A DNA stretch of 64,000 bases from Pirellulales bacterium. Its GTDB lineage: Bacteria; Planctomycetota; Planctomycetia; Pirellulales; JAICIG01. Position numbers and translations under genes: made by a program. The stretch's first letter is position 1. Each line of letters begins with the position of its first letter. The stretch covers positions 186,001-250,000 of the forward strand of contig DATLUO010000193.1 of NCBI GenBank assembly GCA_035533075.1. The letters are read 5' to 3'. The notes beneath the pieces were generated by a model that saw only the letters and a program-made list of their open reading frames with translations, made no database searches and had not been told where the DNA came from. Of the stretch, positions 15,250 through 23,736 are shown in pieces.

Positions 15250-18204
15250 TCAGTCCACATACAAGAACGCATTGGCACTCAACAACGCCTGGCAAAAGGT
15301 CGCCAACGCTTGATGATTCCTTGCCGTGGGATCATTCTCCGCCGATTGGCCCTTCACCGTCTCAAGCTGACGATTCAAAAAGGTCTCGGCCCCGTTCAGC
15401 TCGTCATCCGTCGCTCGGCGTCCCAAGGCCAACATCCAGCCGCGGGCAAGCTGGTGGCGCCGGTCGGCGCCGGCTTCCCGCTCCAGCCGTGCCGCGAATT
15501 GCTTCGCCGATTCGATCACGAACGCGCTGTTCATGAACACCAGCGACTGCGAGGCCACGGTCGAAATGTTGCGGCATTCGCAGTTGGGCGACATGATCGG
15601 CGCATCGAACGTTTCCAGCATGCCCAACGGCCGGCTGCGGCGCATTTGCACGTACAGGCTGCGTCGGTATTCGTCGCCGCCCAGCGACACCGGACCCGTC
15701 GGCTTGCGCTCGCCGTCGAGGTTCTCGCGGCCGATGACGATTTGCCCGACTTCGTCTTCCATTACCGGCACCGGCGGGCCGAACATCTTGTCGTGCCGTT
15801 GGCCGCCGATCGAGAGAATCGCGTCGCGCACGGTTTCTGATTCCAGCCGGCGGACCGACATACGGGCATAAAGCCGGTTTTCAGGATCAACCGCATCCGC
15901 CTTTTCGTTGCGGCGCGACGACTGTCGATAGGCCGCCGACGTCATGATCAGGCGGTGCAGGTGTTTCACGCTCCAGCCGTGGTCCATGAACCCGGCCGCC
16001 AGCCAATCGAGCAGTTCGGGGTGCGTCGGCCGCTCGCCCAACACGCCGAAATCGCCGGGCGTGCCGACCAGCCCGCGGCCAAAATGGTGCAGCCATACGC
16101 GGTTCACAATCACGCGGGCCACGAGCGGATGCCGGCCGTCGGTCAAGTGCCGGGCAAACGCCAATCGGCGGCCCGTCGTCGGCAGATTCGCATCGTCGGC
16201 CGGAATGTCGGTGGCGGTCGCTGCAGCCAGGATCGTCAAATCGCCGGGCGAAACCTGCTCTTTGGGCTGCTGGAAGTCGCCGCGATGAAAGACGAACGTC
16301 GGCGACGCCTGGCCGGGAACTTCCGTCAGTGCCCGGACGAATTCTTCCGGCGGAATCTTGGCCCGGATTTCGGCGGCCTTTTCGCTGTAGCGTTTGAGGT
16401 TGTCGGCGGCTTTGGTGGCCCGCAGCTCGGCAGCCGTCTCCGCGTCTTTCGCCAGTTCCGCCGCAGCGTCAGCGTTGAATTGACCGAGCGTCGCGGCCGT
16501 GACCAGCACGCCCGGATACTTCTCGATCATTGCCGTTTGTTCCGCAGTGCGCTTTTCGACCGGCGCGGCCGCCGCGGTTTCGACAGCCGCGCGCTCGGCT
16601 TCAGGCACTTTGGCCAGCTCACGGGCCCTCGTTTCCGTGACGAACTGCTGCTCATCCTGCTTGCGTTTCGTCTCAATCTGGCGGGCCTTGACGTCGCGCC
16701 GCTGATCGTACAAATAGAGCGAACCGACGCTGATGTTGGCCACACTGGGGTATTCTTTGAGCACCGCTTTTTGCTCGGGCGTGCGGTCCTTGTCGGCCGT
16801 TTTGTAAGCGATCCTCAGACCTTCGCGCAGCTTCTCCGGCACCAGCAGCAGTTCTTCTTCCAACGTGCGATCGATGAACTCCTGGGCCTTGCGTGCCCGC
16901 TCGGCATCGACCTCGGCCGCCTGGGCCTGAATCTTCTGTGCCAGCGCCCGATCGTCGTCGGTATAAAGCGAGACCTCACGGGCGGGCGGCGATCGCCAAT
17001 TCTTCCAGTCGAGCGCCGGCTCGAAGATCGCCCGCAGCCGGTAATAGTCGGCTTGCGGAATGGGATCGTAACGATGGTCGTGGCACTGCGCACAATGCAG
17101 CGTCATGCCGAACAGCGACGTGCCGACGATCTGCAGCGTGTCGGCCACGACCTGATTTCGGGCAACGTTCTGGTCGACGCCGCCCGACGCCGTGCCATCC
17201 GGCGACATCCGCAAAAAGCCCGTCGCGGTCAGCTTGTCGATCGCCTCGGCCGACAGGTTTTTGTAAGGCGGCGGCACCAACTCGTCGCCCGCAAGTTGCT
17301 CTTGAATGAACTGGTCGAACGGCTTGTCGGCGTTGAACGAGCGGATGACGTAATCGCGATAGCGAAAGGCCGATGCGCGGGGCGTGTCTTCGTCGGTATA
17401 GCCTTCCGAATCGGCGTAGCCGGCCACATCGAGCCAATGCCGGCCCCAACGCTCGCCATAGTGCGGCGAAGCGAGCAGGCGGTCGACGACACGCTCCCAG
17501 GCATCGGGCGAAGTGTCGGCAACGAAGGCTTCGACTTCTTCCGGCGTAGGCGGCAGGCCGACGAGATCGAAATATGCCCGGCGGATGAGCGTGGGCCTGT
17601 CGGCTTCCGGAGAGAACGTCAGCCCCTCACGTTCGAGCCGGGCCAGCAGAAAGGCGTCGATCGTCGTCCGCACCTGTTCGTTGTGGTGTAGGCGTCCCGC
17701 CTGCCCGATGTTCGGCGGCGTTGCGGCAGGCGAGACGCCCGCACCACAAATCGGCACGGCCGGTCGGCGGACCGGCTGGAACGCCCAATAGTCGCGTTCT
17801 TCCAGGCTGAAAATAGGGCCTTCGCCAACTTGTTCCGGCTCAGGCCGCGCGGTCTTGGCTCCCGCGGCGATCCAATGCACGATGGTCTCGACCTGCGCGG
17901 CCGAGAGCTTCTTTTCGACCGGCGGCATCTCTTCGGAGCGAATCTTTTCGGCGAGCAGGCTTTCGTCCGGATTGCCCGGCACGATGGCCGGGCCGGATTC
18001 ACCGCCTTTTTCGATGAACCGCTTTAACCGCAGGTCGAGTCCACCCTTGCGCTGGCCCTCTTCTCCGTGGCACTGAAAGCAATGGGCCTTCAAGATCGGG
18101 CGGACATGCTGCTCGTAGGTCAGCTCGGCGCTGCCGCCCTCGGCAAGGGCAGCGCGGCCTGCGAACAGTAGTGCGGCGAGAACAAGGCAGTTTGCAGGTC
18201 TCAT
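15250..18204 (-). CDS. PSD1/DUF1549/DUF1553 c-type cytochrome domain protein
   Basis: 984 residues from the ATG at 18204, which gives a signal peptide (MRPANCLVLAALLFAGRAAL); the longer frame to 18426 reads into the opposing gene. Domains: planctomycete cytochrome C with heme-binding CFQCH at 42-46, DUF1549 at about 155-360 (RRAYFDLVGLPPTPEEV; HYGERWGRHWLDVAGYADS), a long Lys/Glu/Ala helical insert at about 420-640, and DUF1553 at about 650-960 (NRVWLHHFGRGLVGTPGDFG). Such proteins pair with DUF1501 and are proposed to act on complex substrates outside the cytoplasm. Between the cytochrome domain and DUF1549 a palindromic repeat is translated in frame (17683-17747). Confidence 0.92.
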   Translation of the reverse strand: MRPANCLVLAALLFAGRAALAEGGSAELTYEQHVRPILKAHCFQCHGEEGQRKGGLDLRLKRFIEKGGESGPAIVPGNPDESLLAEKIRSEEMPPVEKKLSAAQVETIVHWIAAGAKTARPEPEQVGEGPIFSLEERDYWAFQPVRRPAVPICGAGVSPAATPPNIGQAGRLHHNEQVRTTIDAFLLARLEREGLTFSPEADRPTLIRRAYFDLVGLPPTPEEVEAFVADTSPDAWERVVDRLLASPHYGERWGRHWLDVAGYADSEGYTDEDTPRASAFRYRDYVIRSFNADKPFDQFIQEQLAGDELVPPPYKNLSAEAIDKLTATGFLRMSPDGTASGGVDQNVARNQVVADTLQIVGTSLFGMTLHCAQCHDHRYDPIPQADYYRLRAIFEPALDWKNWRSPPAREVSLYTDDDRALAQKIQAQAAEVDAERARKAQEFIDRTLEEELLLVPEKLREGLRIAYKTADKDRTPEQKAVLKEYPSVANISVGSLYLYDQRRDVKARQIETKRKQDEQQFVTETRARELAKVPEAERAAVETAAAAPVEKRTAEQTAMIEKYPGVLVTAATLGQFNADAAAELAKDAETAAELRATKAADNLKRYSEKAAEIRAKIPPEEFVRALTEVPGQASPTFVFHRGDFQQPKEQVSPGDLTILAAATATDIPADDANLPTTGRRLAFARHLTDGRHPLVARVIVNRVWLHHFGRGLVGTPGDFGVLGERPTHPELLDWLAAGFMDHGWSVKHLHRLIMTSAAYRQSSRRNEKADAVDPENRLYARMSVRRLESETVRDAILSIGGQRHDKMFGPPVPVMEDEVGQIVIGRENLDGERKPTGPVSLGGDEYRRSLYVQMRRSRPLGMLETFDAPIMSPNCECRNISTVASQSLVFMNSAFVIESAKQFAARLEREAGADRRHQLARGWMLALGRRATDDELNGAETFLNRQLETVKGQSAENDPTARNHQALATFCQALLSANAFLYVD
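17683..17747. repeat. palindromic repeat inserted in frame in the PSD1 gene
   Basis: Arms GTGGTGTAGGCGTCCCGCCT... (17683-17705) and ...GAGACGCCCGCACCAC (17725-17747) pair at 20 of 23 positions around a loop of about 19 bases. On the minus strand it encodes CGAGVSPAATPPNIGQAGRL, a peptide recognisable from similar repeats in other planctomycete genomes. It sits in the linker before DUF1549, where relatives have only a short spacer. Confidence 0.75.
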
Positions 18205-18254
18205 CGGCGTCCAAGGCGGGGTAAAACGGGAGACCACCGGGGGGTGAATCGATG

Positions 18255-18887
18255 CTACTTCAAATCCACCGACCAATAGGCATTGTCCAAGAACGTCTTC
18301 CAGCTTTCGTACTTGGGGTTGCCGAGCTTGATCGACAAAAGCGGGCTGCGCTTCGGTCGCACGGGCGCTTTGACGAGCTGCATGTTGGCCTCGTGCGGCG
18401 TGCGGCCGCCCTTCTTCACGTTGCACTTCACGCAGCTACAAACGATGTTCTCCCAGCTTGTTTCGCCACCGCGGCTGCGAGGGATGACGTGATCGAGACT
18501 CAGCTCGCTGGTCGGAAATCGCCGGCCGCAATACTGGCAGCGGTTGGCGTCACGGGCAAAGATGTTCCGCCGGTTGAAGCGAATGGTCTGCTTCGGCAGC
18601 CGGTCGTAGAACAACAGCCGAATGACCCGCGGCACCTGGATCTCGAAGTTCACGGAGCGAATCCAATCGTCGTGCTCGGTCTTGAAGCTGGCCTTCAGCT
18701 CGCTGATCTCGCGCCACGACTCGAAGTTGTAGTTGGCGTATTGGCCCTCCTCGATGTGAACCACCTCGGCCAGCTCGCGACACAACAGCGCGAACGCCCG
18801 GCGCACGCTCACCACATGCACCGCCATGTAGAAGCGGTTCAAGACCAATACGCTGGCGGAGAGGGCCTCCGTCGACGCTGCCGACAT
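18255..18887 (-). CDS. HNH endonuclease family protein
   Basis: A 210-residue protein with a central HNH module: zinc ligands C117-C120 (CQYC) and C152-C155 (CVKC), the catalytic LDHVIPRSRGG (D132-H133) and ENIVCSCVKCN. The N-terminal 110 residues (VLNRFYMAVHVVSVRRAF; VPRVIRLLFYDRLP) match a widespread HNH family of cyanobacteria and planctomycetes that occurs singly in genomes. Its role is not established; the conserved isolated context suggests DNA metabolism rather than an intron or restriction system. It is 51 bases upstream of the PSD1 start on the same strand. Confidence 0.85.
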   Translation of the reverse strand: MSAASTEALSASVLVLNRFYMAVHVVSVRRAFALLCRELAEVVHIEEGQYANYNFESWREISELKASFKTEHDDWIRSVNFEIQVPRVIRLLFYDRLPKQTIRFNRRNIFARDANRCQYCGRRFPTSELSLDHVIPRSRGGETSWENIVCSCVKCNVKKGGRTPHEANMQLVKAPVRPKRSPLLSIKLGNPKYESWKTFLDNAYWSVDLK

Positions 18888-19216
18888 ATCTTGTTCTCCA
18901 GGAGCTGTTCACCGGACCGACACCTCGACCGCCGCAAAACCGACGTGCGAAGCGGCAATCCGTTGCCGTCACGCCCCGCGAAACGTTCGCTTGATTCTAA
19001 CCTCGCCGCGTCGCAACGACCAGATGCGGCCGCATTTGTCAACCGTGGCTGCGCTATTTTGCGGCGCAGGCAAGCTCTACGGTGGTCGACTCGAAAGAAA
19101 TTTCAAAACATGGCTTGCTACCGTTTGCGAATCGGCATTAGGATGAAACGTAGTCATCGCGCGCTCATCTGGAGTGGAGACGCGACCTGTTTCCTGTACA
19201 CCGGGAAGACGAAACC
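18888..19216. other. intergenic region between divergent genes
   Basis: About 330 bases separating the HNH gene (minus) and the small zinc protein (plus). Apart from a short A/T-richer stretch around 19090-19150 that could hold the plus-strand promoter, I see no gene or repeat. Confidence 0.45.
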
Positions 19217-19516
19217 ATGATTCAGTATTCGTGTGATTTGTGTAAACGGCCTCTCGATTCCGAGGACGACCTGCGTTATGTGGTGAAAATGGAGGTCTAT
19301 GCCGCCTTCGATCCTGTGGAGATCGACGATGACACCGACAACCTGCACGAGATTCACGAGATACTCGAACGCATCGACGACATCGGCAGCGAGCAGGTGG
19401 GCGACGACGTCTATCAGCAGCTCCGCTTCGACCTTTGCCCCGAGTGCCGCAAAAAGTTCCTTCGCAACCCGCTCGGCCGCAAGCTGATCGAGCAGTTCGA
19501 TTTCAGCCAGAACTGA
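19217..19516 (+). CDS. small acidic protein with paired CxxC motifs
   Basis: A 99-residue protein starting MIQYSCDLCKRPLD. Two CxxC pairs, C6-x2-C9 near the N-terminus and CPEC near residue 75, flank a very acidic middle (EIDDDTDNLHEIHEILERID) and probably bind one zinc ion. The family is conserved in planctomycetes and has no assigned function. It stands alone, divergent from the HNH gene and convergent with the DUF1570-like lipoprotein gene. Confidence 0.75.
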   Translation: MIQYSCDLCKRPLDSEDDLRYVVKMEVYAAFDPVEIDDDTDNLHEIHEILERIDDIGSEQVGDDVYQQLRFDLCPECRKKFLRNPLGRKLIEQFDFSQN

Positions 19517-19551
19517 CGGTACGGGAGGATGGCCTTCCCAGGCCGTCCGCC

Positions 19552-21156
19552 TCACCGCGACCGCGCGTGTACTTCCAGCGAGCCCGCGTTGTCGGCCAGC
19601 TCGGCTGGTGAATCGTTGATTCGCAGATAAAGCGTGCCGGACTTTTCGGGCGAAAGCTTGCCGCCCAGGCCAATTGCCACTGGCGCGGGCCAGTTTGGTT
19701 CGTCGTCGGCCAGCACGGTGGCCAGCAGCATTCCCAAGGGCCGGCCCCGATAATACCGGAGCGTGACCCCGCCCGGCTCGCACCACCAGGGATGCGGCTG
19801 GTCGGCAACTTCGTATCGGCCGCGGCCCGCAATCTCATACTCGCTGCCCGCGGACAGCCGAATGCCGCTCGACTGCCAACCGCGGTCGGCGGCGATGGCG
19901 ATCGTCTGGCCTTTTTCGGCCAGCGGCTTCGCCGGGCGGAATTCGATCGCGGCGCGCGCAAGGTCGTACCCATAGTCCAGTTCGTGGGTGAACGCCTGCC
20001 ATTCCAGGTCCAAATCCTGGCGGTCGTCGGCAAACCGCGAGCGAAAACGGCCGTTGAAATCCTCGGCCCGCAGCTCCGCGACGAGCGACCGAAAGCGGTC
20101 GTGATACCGGGGGTGGCCATCGAGAAATGCGGCAATCGCCCAGCACCAGCCGTAGACCTCGTTGTTCAGGTTGGCATCGGGAGGATACGCCAGGATCTCA
20201 TCGATCGTCAGCCCGCGACCCTCGCCGACGGCGTCGAGCACGATCTTGATACGGCCCCAGCCGGGCAGCTCGTCGCGGTGGGCGGGAAAGTAGGCCAGCC
20301 GGAGTCGGTCGCCTTCCATGCGATGGGTCGCCAGCAGCTCGGCGGTGGCTTCCATATACCAAGGCGGCCCGCAAGTGCCGAACCGGCAGTTGAGGAAAGC
20401 GTGGGTTCCCTCATGGATCATCAAGTGGCTGCGGTAATAGGTCCAGCTCGGCTCATACCACCAGATTTCGTTTCCGCGCGTGAAACCATGGGCGAAGGGC
20501 GGCAGCTCGTTCGGCAACAGTCCCGCGGTTTTGAACCGCTCGGCGTCGTTCATCAAGCAGCCCCGCACCTGCCACTTCGCCGCGTCGCTCTCGTCAACCG
20601 CGAAGTAGGCGCACCACAGCGGCACCGCCCGATCAAACAGTTGAGGCAGCGCGTCGATCGCATCGTCGGCCGGAAGGTCGGTGAAGAGCGTGAGATGATT
20701 TCCGACAATCGTGCGGATGCCCGCCGCTGCAATGCGTTTTTCATCGACCGCCGGTTGGACGTCCGGCGGCTTGGTGCCCGTGTCTGGTCTCGGGGCTTTG
20801 TCGAGGCCAGATACGACAGGTGCCGGTGTCGATCGTTCGTCGTTCTCGGTTTGCTCGACCGCGGGACGCTCGATCTCGCGCGAGCGATCGACGGTTGCTT
20901 CCTTGGTTGACGGAGAGGGCTTCGCGGCGACTTGACGAAGCGGAGGTTGTTCGCGGCCGCACGCGCCGCAGGTCGCAATGACGAGCCAGGCGATGGCGGA
21001 CCATTTCTTTGCCCCAACGACATGATGGTAGGGTGGGACCAGCGAGCTTGCGAGCGCCGGCCCACCGATAGCGACGTCGTTTACGGTGGGCCGGCGCTCG
21101 CAAGCTCGCTGGTCCCACCCTACGCTCAATGGGCGAGTCGGCGCGTTGTTCCGCAT
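19552..21156 (-). CDS. DUF1570-like secreted metalloprotease-type protein with a palindrome in its N-terminus
   Basis: The start at 21156 has GGAGGG six bases upstream; 534 residues follow. A zinc-protease HExxH motif is visible (HEGTH, about residue 248) with a likely third ligand in WYMEATAELLATH, as in DUF1570-like gluzincins. The C-terminal about 150 residues are beta-rich. A hydrophobic segment (WSAIAWLVIATCGAC) looks like an export or lipoprotein signal, but it begins about 47 residues in: between MRNNAPTRPLS and this signal, 32 codons of repeat B (21028-21123) are read in frame. No start codon lies after the repeat, so export of the product is uncertain. Confidence 0.7.
   Translation of the reverse strand: MRNNAPTRPLSVGWDQRACERRPTVNDVAIGGPALASSLVPPYHHVVGAKKWSAIAWLVIATCGACGREQPPLRQVAAKPSPSTKEATVDRSREIERPAVEQTENDERSTPAPVVSGLDKAPRPDTGTKPPDVQPAVDEKRIAAAGIRTIVGNHLTLFTDLPADDAIDALPQLFDRAVPLWCAYFAVDESDAAKWQVRGCLMNDAERFKTAGLLPNELPPFAHGFTRGNEIWWYEPSWTYYRSHLMIHEGTHAFLNCRFGTCGPPWYMEATAELLATHRMEGDRLRLAYFPAHRDELPGWGRIKIVLDAVGEGRGLTIDEILAYPPDANLNNEVYGWCWAIAAFLDGHPRYHDRFRSLVAELRAEDFNGRFRSRFADDRQDLDLEWQAFTHELDYGYDLARAAIEFRPAKPLAEKGQTIAIAADRGWQSSGIRLSAGSEYEIAGRGRYEVADQPHPWWCEPGGVTLRYYRGRPLGMLLATVLADDEPNWPAPVAIGLGGKLSPEKSGTLYLRINDSPAELADNAGSLEVHARSR
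21028..21123. repeat. repeat B, complete perfect palindrome inside a coding region
   Basis: Two 40-base arms, 21028-21067 and 21084-21123, are exact reverse complements (left arm begins GTAGGGTGGGACCAGCGAGC) around a 16-base loop. Total 96 bases, a multiple of three, with no stop codon on the minus strand. Related elements: 60191-60281 (36-base perfect arms) and the single arm 12762-12800. Confidence 0.92.
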
Positions 21157-21269
21157 TATGCTCCCTCCGCATTTGCCCGGATTATTCATGGCCGCGGGAA
21201 TAAATATGCCTCCGGGAGGCTCTAAGGCATTGAGTACCGTCACCTTAAGGCCGCGCACGGAGGCATGTA

Positions 21270-21560
21270 GTGGATCAGCAGTCTGTCTTCCAGGTTACCC
21301 TCGATTTTTTCGGTGCCAAGCCCATCGTGGTTGAGCCCACAGCCGGGCAGTTGACGTCGGACGCGGGACTTCTGCCGTTTCGTCAGCTCGATGAGCAAAT
21401 CGGGCTCACTCGCGGGTTCGCCGACGCGCTCACGGATGTCCGCGCCGCGGTTCAGGTGGACCACACGTTTCTGGAGATGGTCCGGATGCGGGTCTACGGC
21501 ATCTTGGCGGATTACCCGGACCAAAACGATCACGACCGATTGCGGAGCGATCCGCGACTG
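21270..21560 (+). pseudogene. IS1380-type transposase, N-terminal fragment
   Basis: The first about 95 codons match the start of IS1380-group transposases: KPIVVEPTAGQLTSDAGLLP, FRQLDEQIGLTRGFADAL, then FLEMVRMRVYGILADYPDQN and DHDRLRSDP. After DHDRLRSDP the homology ends abruptly; the DDE catalytic core is absent and no terminal inverted repeats are evident. It is a dead insertion-sequence remnant on the plus strand. Confidence 0.75.
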
Positions 21561-21568
21561 CATCGCTC

Positions 21569-21661
21569 GCCGGCTGCGCGTGCCTGCTCACCAACGACGT
21601 CGCCTTCCGGCAGATTATCGTGCTGTCGGTTCTCCTGCTCGACGATGCATTGGTGCCATGA
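21569..21661 (+). pseudogene. possible PIN-domain C-terminal remnant
   Basis: Directly after the transposase fragment, another frame reads AGCACLLTNDVAFRQI then IVLSVLLLDDALVP and stops at TGA. LLTNDxxFRxxxxLxVLLLDD resembles the last strand-helix-strand of PIN-domain toxins, where TND supplies the final acidic residue. Only about 30 codons remain. The match is short, so the call is tentative. Confidence 0.4.
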
Positions 21662-21712
21662 TTGCCGGCTGCCGCGGCCGCTTGACTTCGGCTAGACTTG
21701 TGGCCGCCGCGT

Positions 21713-22735
21713 CTACCGCATCCAAGCGGTGTATTGATCGCGCTCGTAGGTGCGGTCGGGCTTGAACGGAGGGCGGTAACGAGCGATGGTCGAGAGCCGT
21801 ACGCGGCAGAATCGCCCTTGGCCCTGCGAGTTGTTCCATGGCCGGTGGACGCCGAGTATCCAGGGCGACTGTGAACGAAACAACTCCAGCCCTTCGCCGC
21901 TGCCCGCCAGACGCCCATCGACCATCAGCCAGAGCGACTTGCCACGCTTGACGGCCGCCACGTGGTGCCAACGACCGTCGTCGATCGGCGCCGACGAGGC
22001 GTCGCGAATATCGAACCGTTGATACGGCCCATCGCTGATAAGGCTAACTTGGCCGCCGGACATATAGAAGGTGAGCGACTGGTCGTCCTCTCGTTGCCGC
22101 TTGGTCAATAGTGGCACGTCGCGTGCTTGCGTGTACGCCCAAAACTCAATCGTGGCTTCCGGCCCGATGTTGGCCTCGGCGCCGCCGAGTTCGATGCCCG
22201 ATCCGGCCGTGTCCAGCTCGTGGATGGCCGTATTGCCGAAGCTTCGTTCTATCTTTTTCAGTACGGCCTGCCGGTCGGCCGGCGGAAGTTCGCCCGCCGC
22301 TCGCTCGTACCACCGGCAGGCGTGTTCCTCAATGCTGCGTTGACGCTGGCCCTTCTCGCCCTGCGCGGTTTCCGACCAATCGTCGGCTAATGGAACCTGT
22401 GCGTCGGGTGTCTTTGGCCCAGCCAATTCACGAGCGGCGATCGCGGCCACGTCGTCACCGCCCTTGGCAAGCAGCGGCAGCCCTTCGTCCCAATTGTCCT
22501 TGACCCATGCGACGTATCGCCCCCAAGCGGCGTTTGCTGGGGCGTTTGCGGCATCCGCCTCCAACTTGGCTAAGGCAGGCTTGGCCGCATTGAAGGCCGA
22601 TCGCATCTCCTGGGCCTGCTTCGCACGGGCTTGCACGTCGGCTTGAAGTCCGCGGTCGCGCGTTTTGCGCGAGGTCTGCACCATCGTTGCTGCCAACCGG
22701 TTGGCGCGGTCGTAATCGTCCAGTTCAACCGCCAT
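21713..22735 (-). pseudogene. LamG-type protein lacking its N-terminal domains
   Basis: The frame, openable from an ATG at 22735, reads AWGRYVAWVKDNWDEGLPLL, a conserved block of planctomycete helical-repeat proteins, and then from about residue 190 a LamG/concanavalin-like domain (ATIEFWAYTQARDVP; DGRWHHVAAVKRGKSLWLMV). In relatives these segments follow signal, kinase or other N-terminal domains, which are missing here. The homology begins mid-domain at about 22765, out of frame with and directly after the truncated SUMF1-type gene, so this is a deletion or recombination junction. A product from 22735 could still be made. Confidence 0.6.
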
Positions 22736-22737
22736 GT

Positions 22738-23670
22738 TTACCAACGACGCATATTCCAGGTCTGGCCGAGATAGAAGGGCTTGATCTTGCCATCGTCGCT
22801 TGCAGGGATCTTGACCAGCCTCATCTTGACGCCCGGCGCCAAGACAAGGTCCCAATGCTCACCATTATCGCGATGGTGTGAGTCAGCGACGTCGATCGCC
22901 GTACTTATGCCTCCGCCAGGCGCGCCGTTGTCAGCGAGGGCGGAATCACTCGATGCAGGCGGGGTCGGCGCAACGCTCGGAGGCGCAGGCGCCGGCTCGT
23001 TTACCGCAGTGCTGGCGGATCGTTTGGGGGTCGAATCGGCAACGGTAGTCTTCCGGTTATTTGTCGCGGCGGTTTTGAGTTGGCGATTTTTCAGGTCCGA
23101 TGGACCAGAGGGTCGCAACGCGATCCACATCACCACCGCAATAGCGATCGCGCCGCCCACGCCGGCCGTAGCAATCAGCCACGCCGGCTTCTTCTTCCGT
23201 CGATGTGTGGAGAACCGACCGACGGGCGACGAGGCGCCGACATCGATCAGTGGGGCGGGTGTCGCCGCCTGCGATGGTTGTGGCTGCGGCAATGCCCTTG
23301 CGCGGGGCAAAGAGCGGGGCGAAACGCCGTCAGCCGCCGGAACGCCACCGAGGGCGTTCCCTACAGATGGCGGAGACGTTCGCCCAATCGCCATTTTCTC
23401 GCGCAACTGGCGGTCGTACTCGGCTTTTTTCTGCGGGTTGAGCAGCGTGACACGCGCGGCGGCGCATTCGTTGAGCAGCTTCTGCGATTCGGCCGAATGC
23501 TTGCCGGTCTGGTAGCTGCGCAGGTGCGACATCTGCCGGTCGGCCGCCGCTTCAATCACGTCGGGGTCGCTCTCGAACAGGTTGATCGCCAGCAGCCGAT
23601 AGTGGTTCGGCGGTTGCTCCTTGGGCGGAATGCCCAGCCATTTGTAATAGGGATCGAATGTTTCGCTCAT
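22738..23670 (-). pseudogene. formylglycine-enzyme-like (SUMF1) protein truncated at the domain start
   Basis: The start MSETFDPYYKWLGIPPKEQP opens a planctomycete J-like N-terminal domain (about 1-95, DRQMSHLRSYQTGKHSAESQ). A Pro-rich linker, a membrane helix (about 165-190, WLIATAGVGGAIAIAVVMWI) and an Ala/Pro linker follow. The frame then enters a SUMF1-type domain (LAPGVKMRLVKIPAS; KPFYLGQT) and breaks after eight residues of the usual PFYLGQTEVT motif. Everything catalytic is lost. Two bases after its TAA an ATG opens the LamG-type remnant. A small palindrome (23339-23360) is translated in the first linker. Confidence 0.65.
23339..23360. repeat. short palindrome read in frame
   Basis: GGAACGCCACCGAGGGCGTTCC: 8-base perfect arms (GGAACGCC / GGCGTTCC) and a 6-base loop, preceded on the minus strand by CTGTAG. 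It encodes part of VGNALGGVPA in the linker of the SUMF1-type protein. Repeats of this type are common between genes in related genomes. Confidence 0.6.
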
Positions 23671-23736
23671 TGCATTCCCAAACCATGCGCCAACAGGCCG
23701 TATCGATGAGACCAACGGCGAAGGCACCGAAACTTT

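Noticed and set aside
15955-17691. A 578-codon plus-strand open frame opposite the PSD1 gene
   Set aside because: The minus strand encodes DUF1549 and DUF1553 motifs over the same bases; the plus frame has none.
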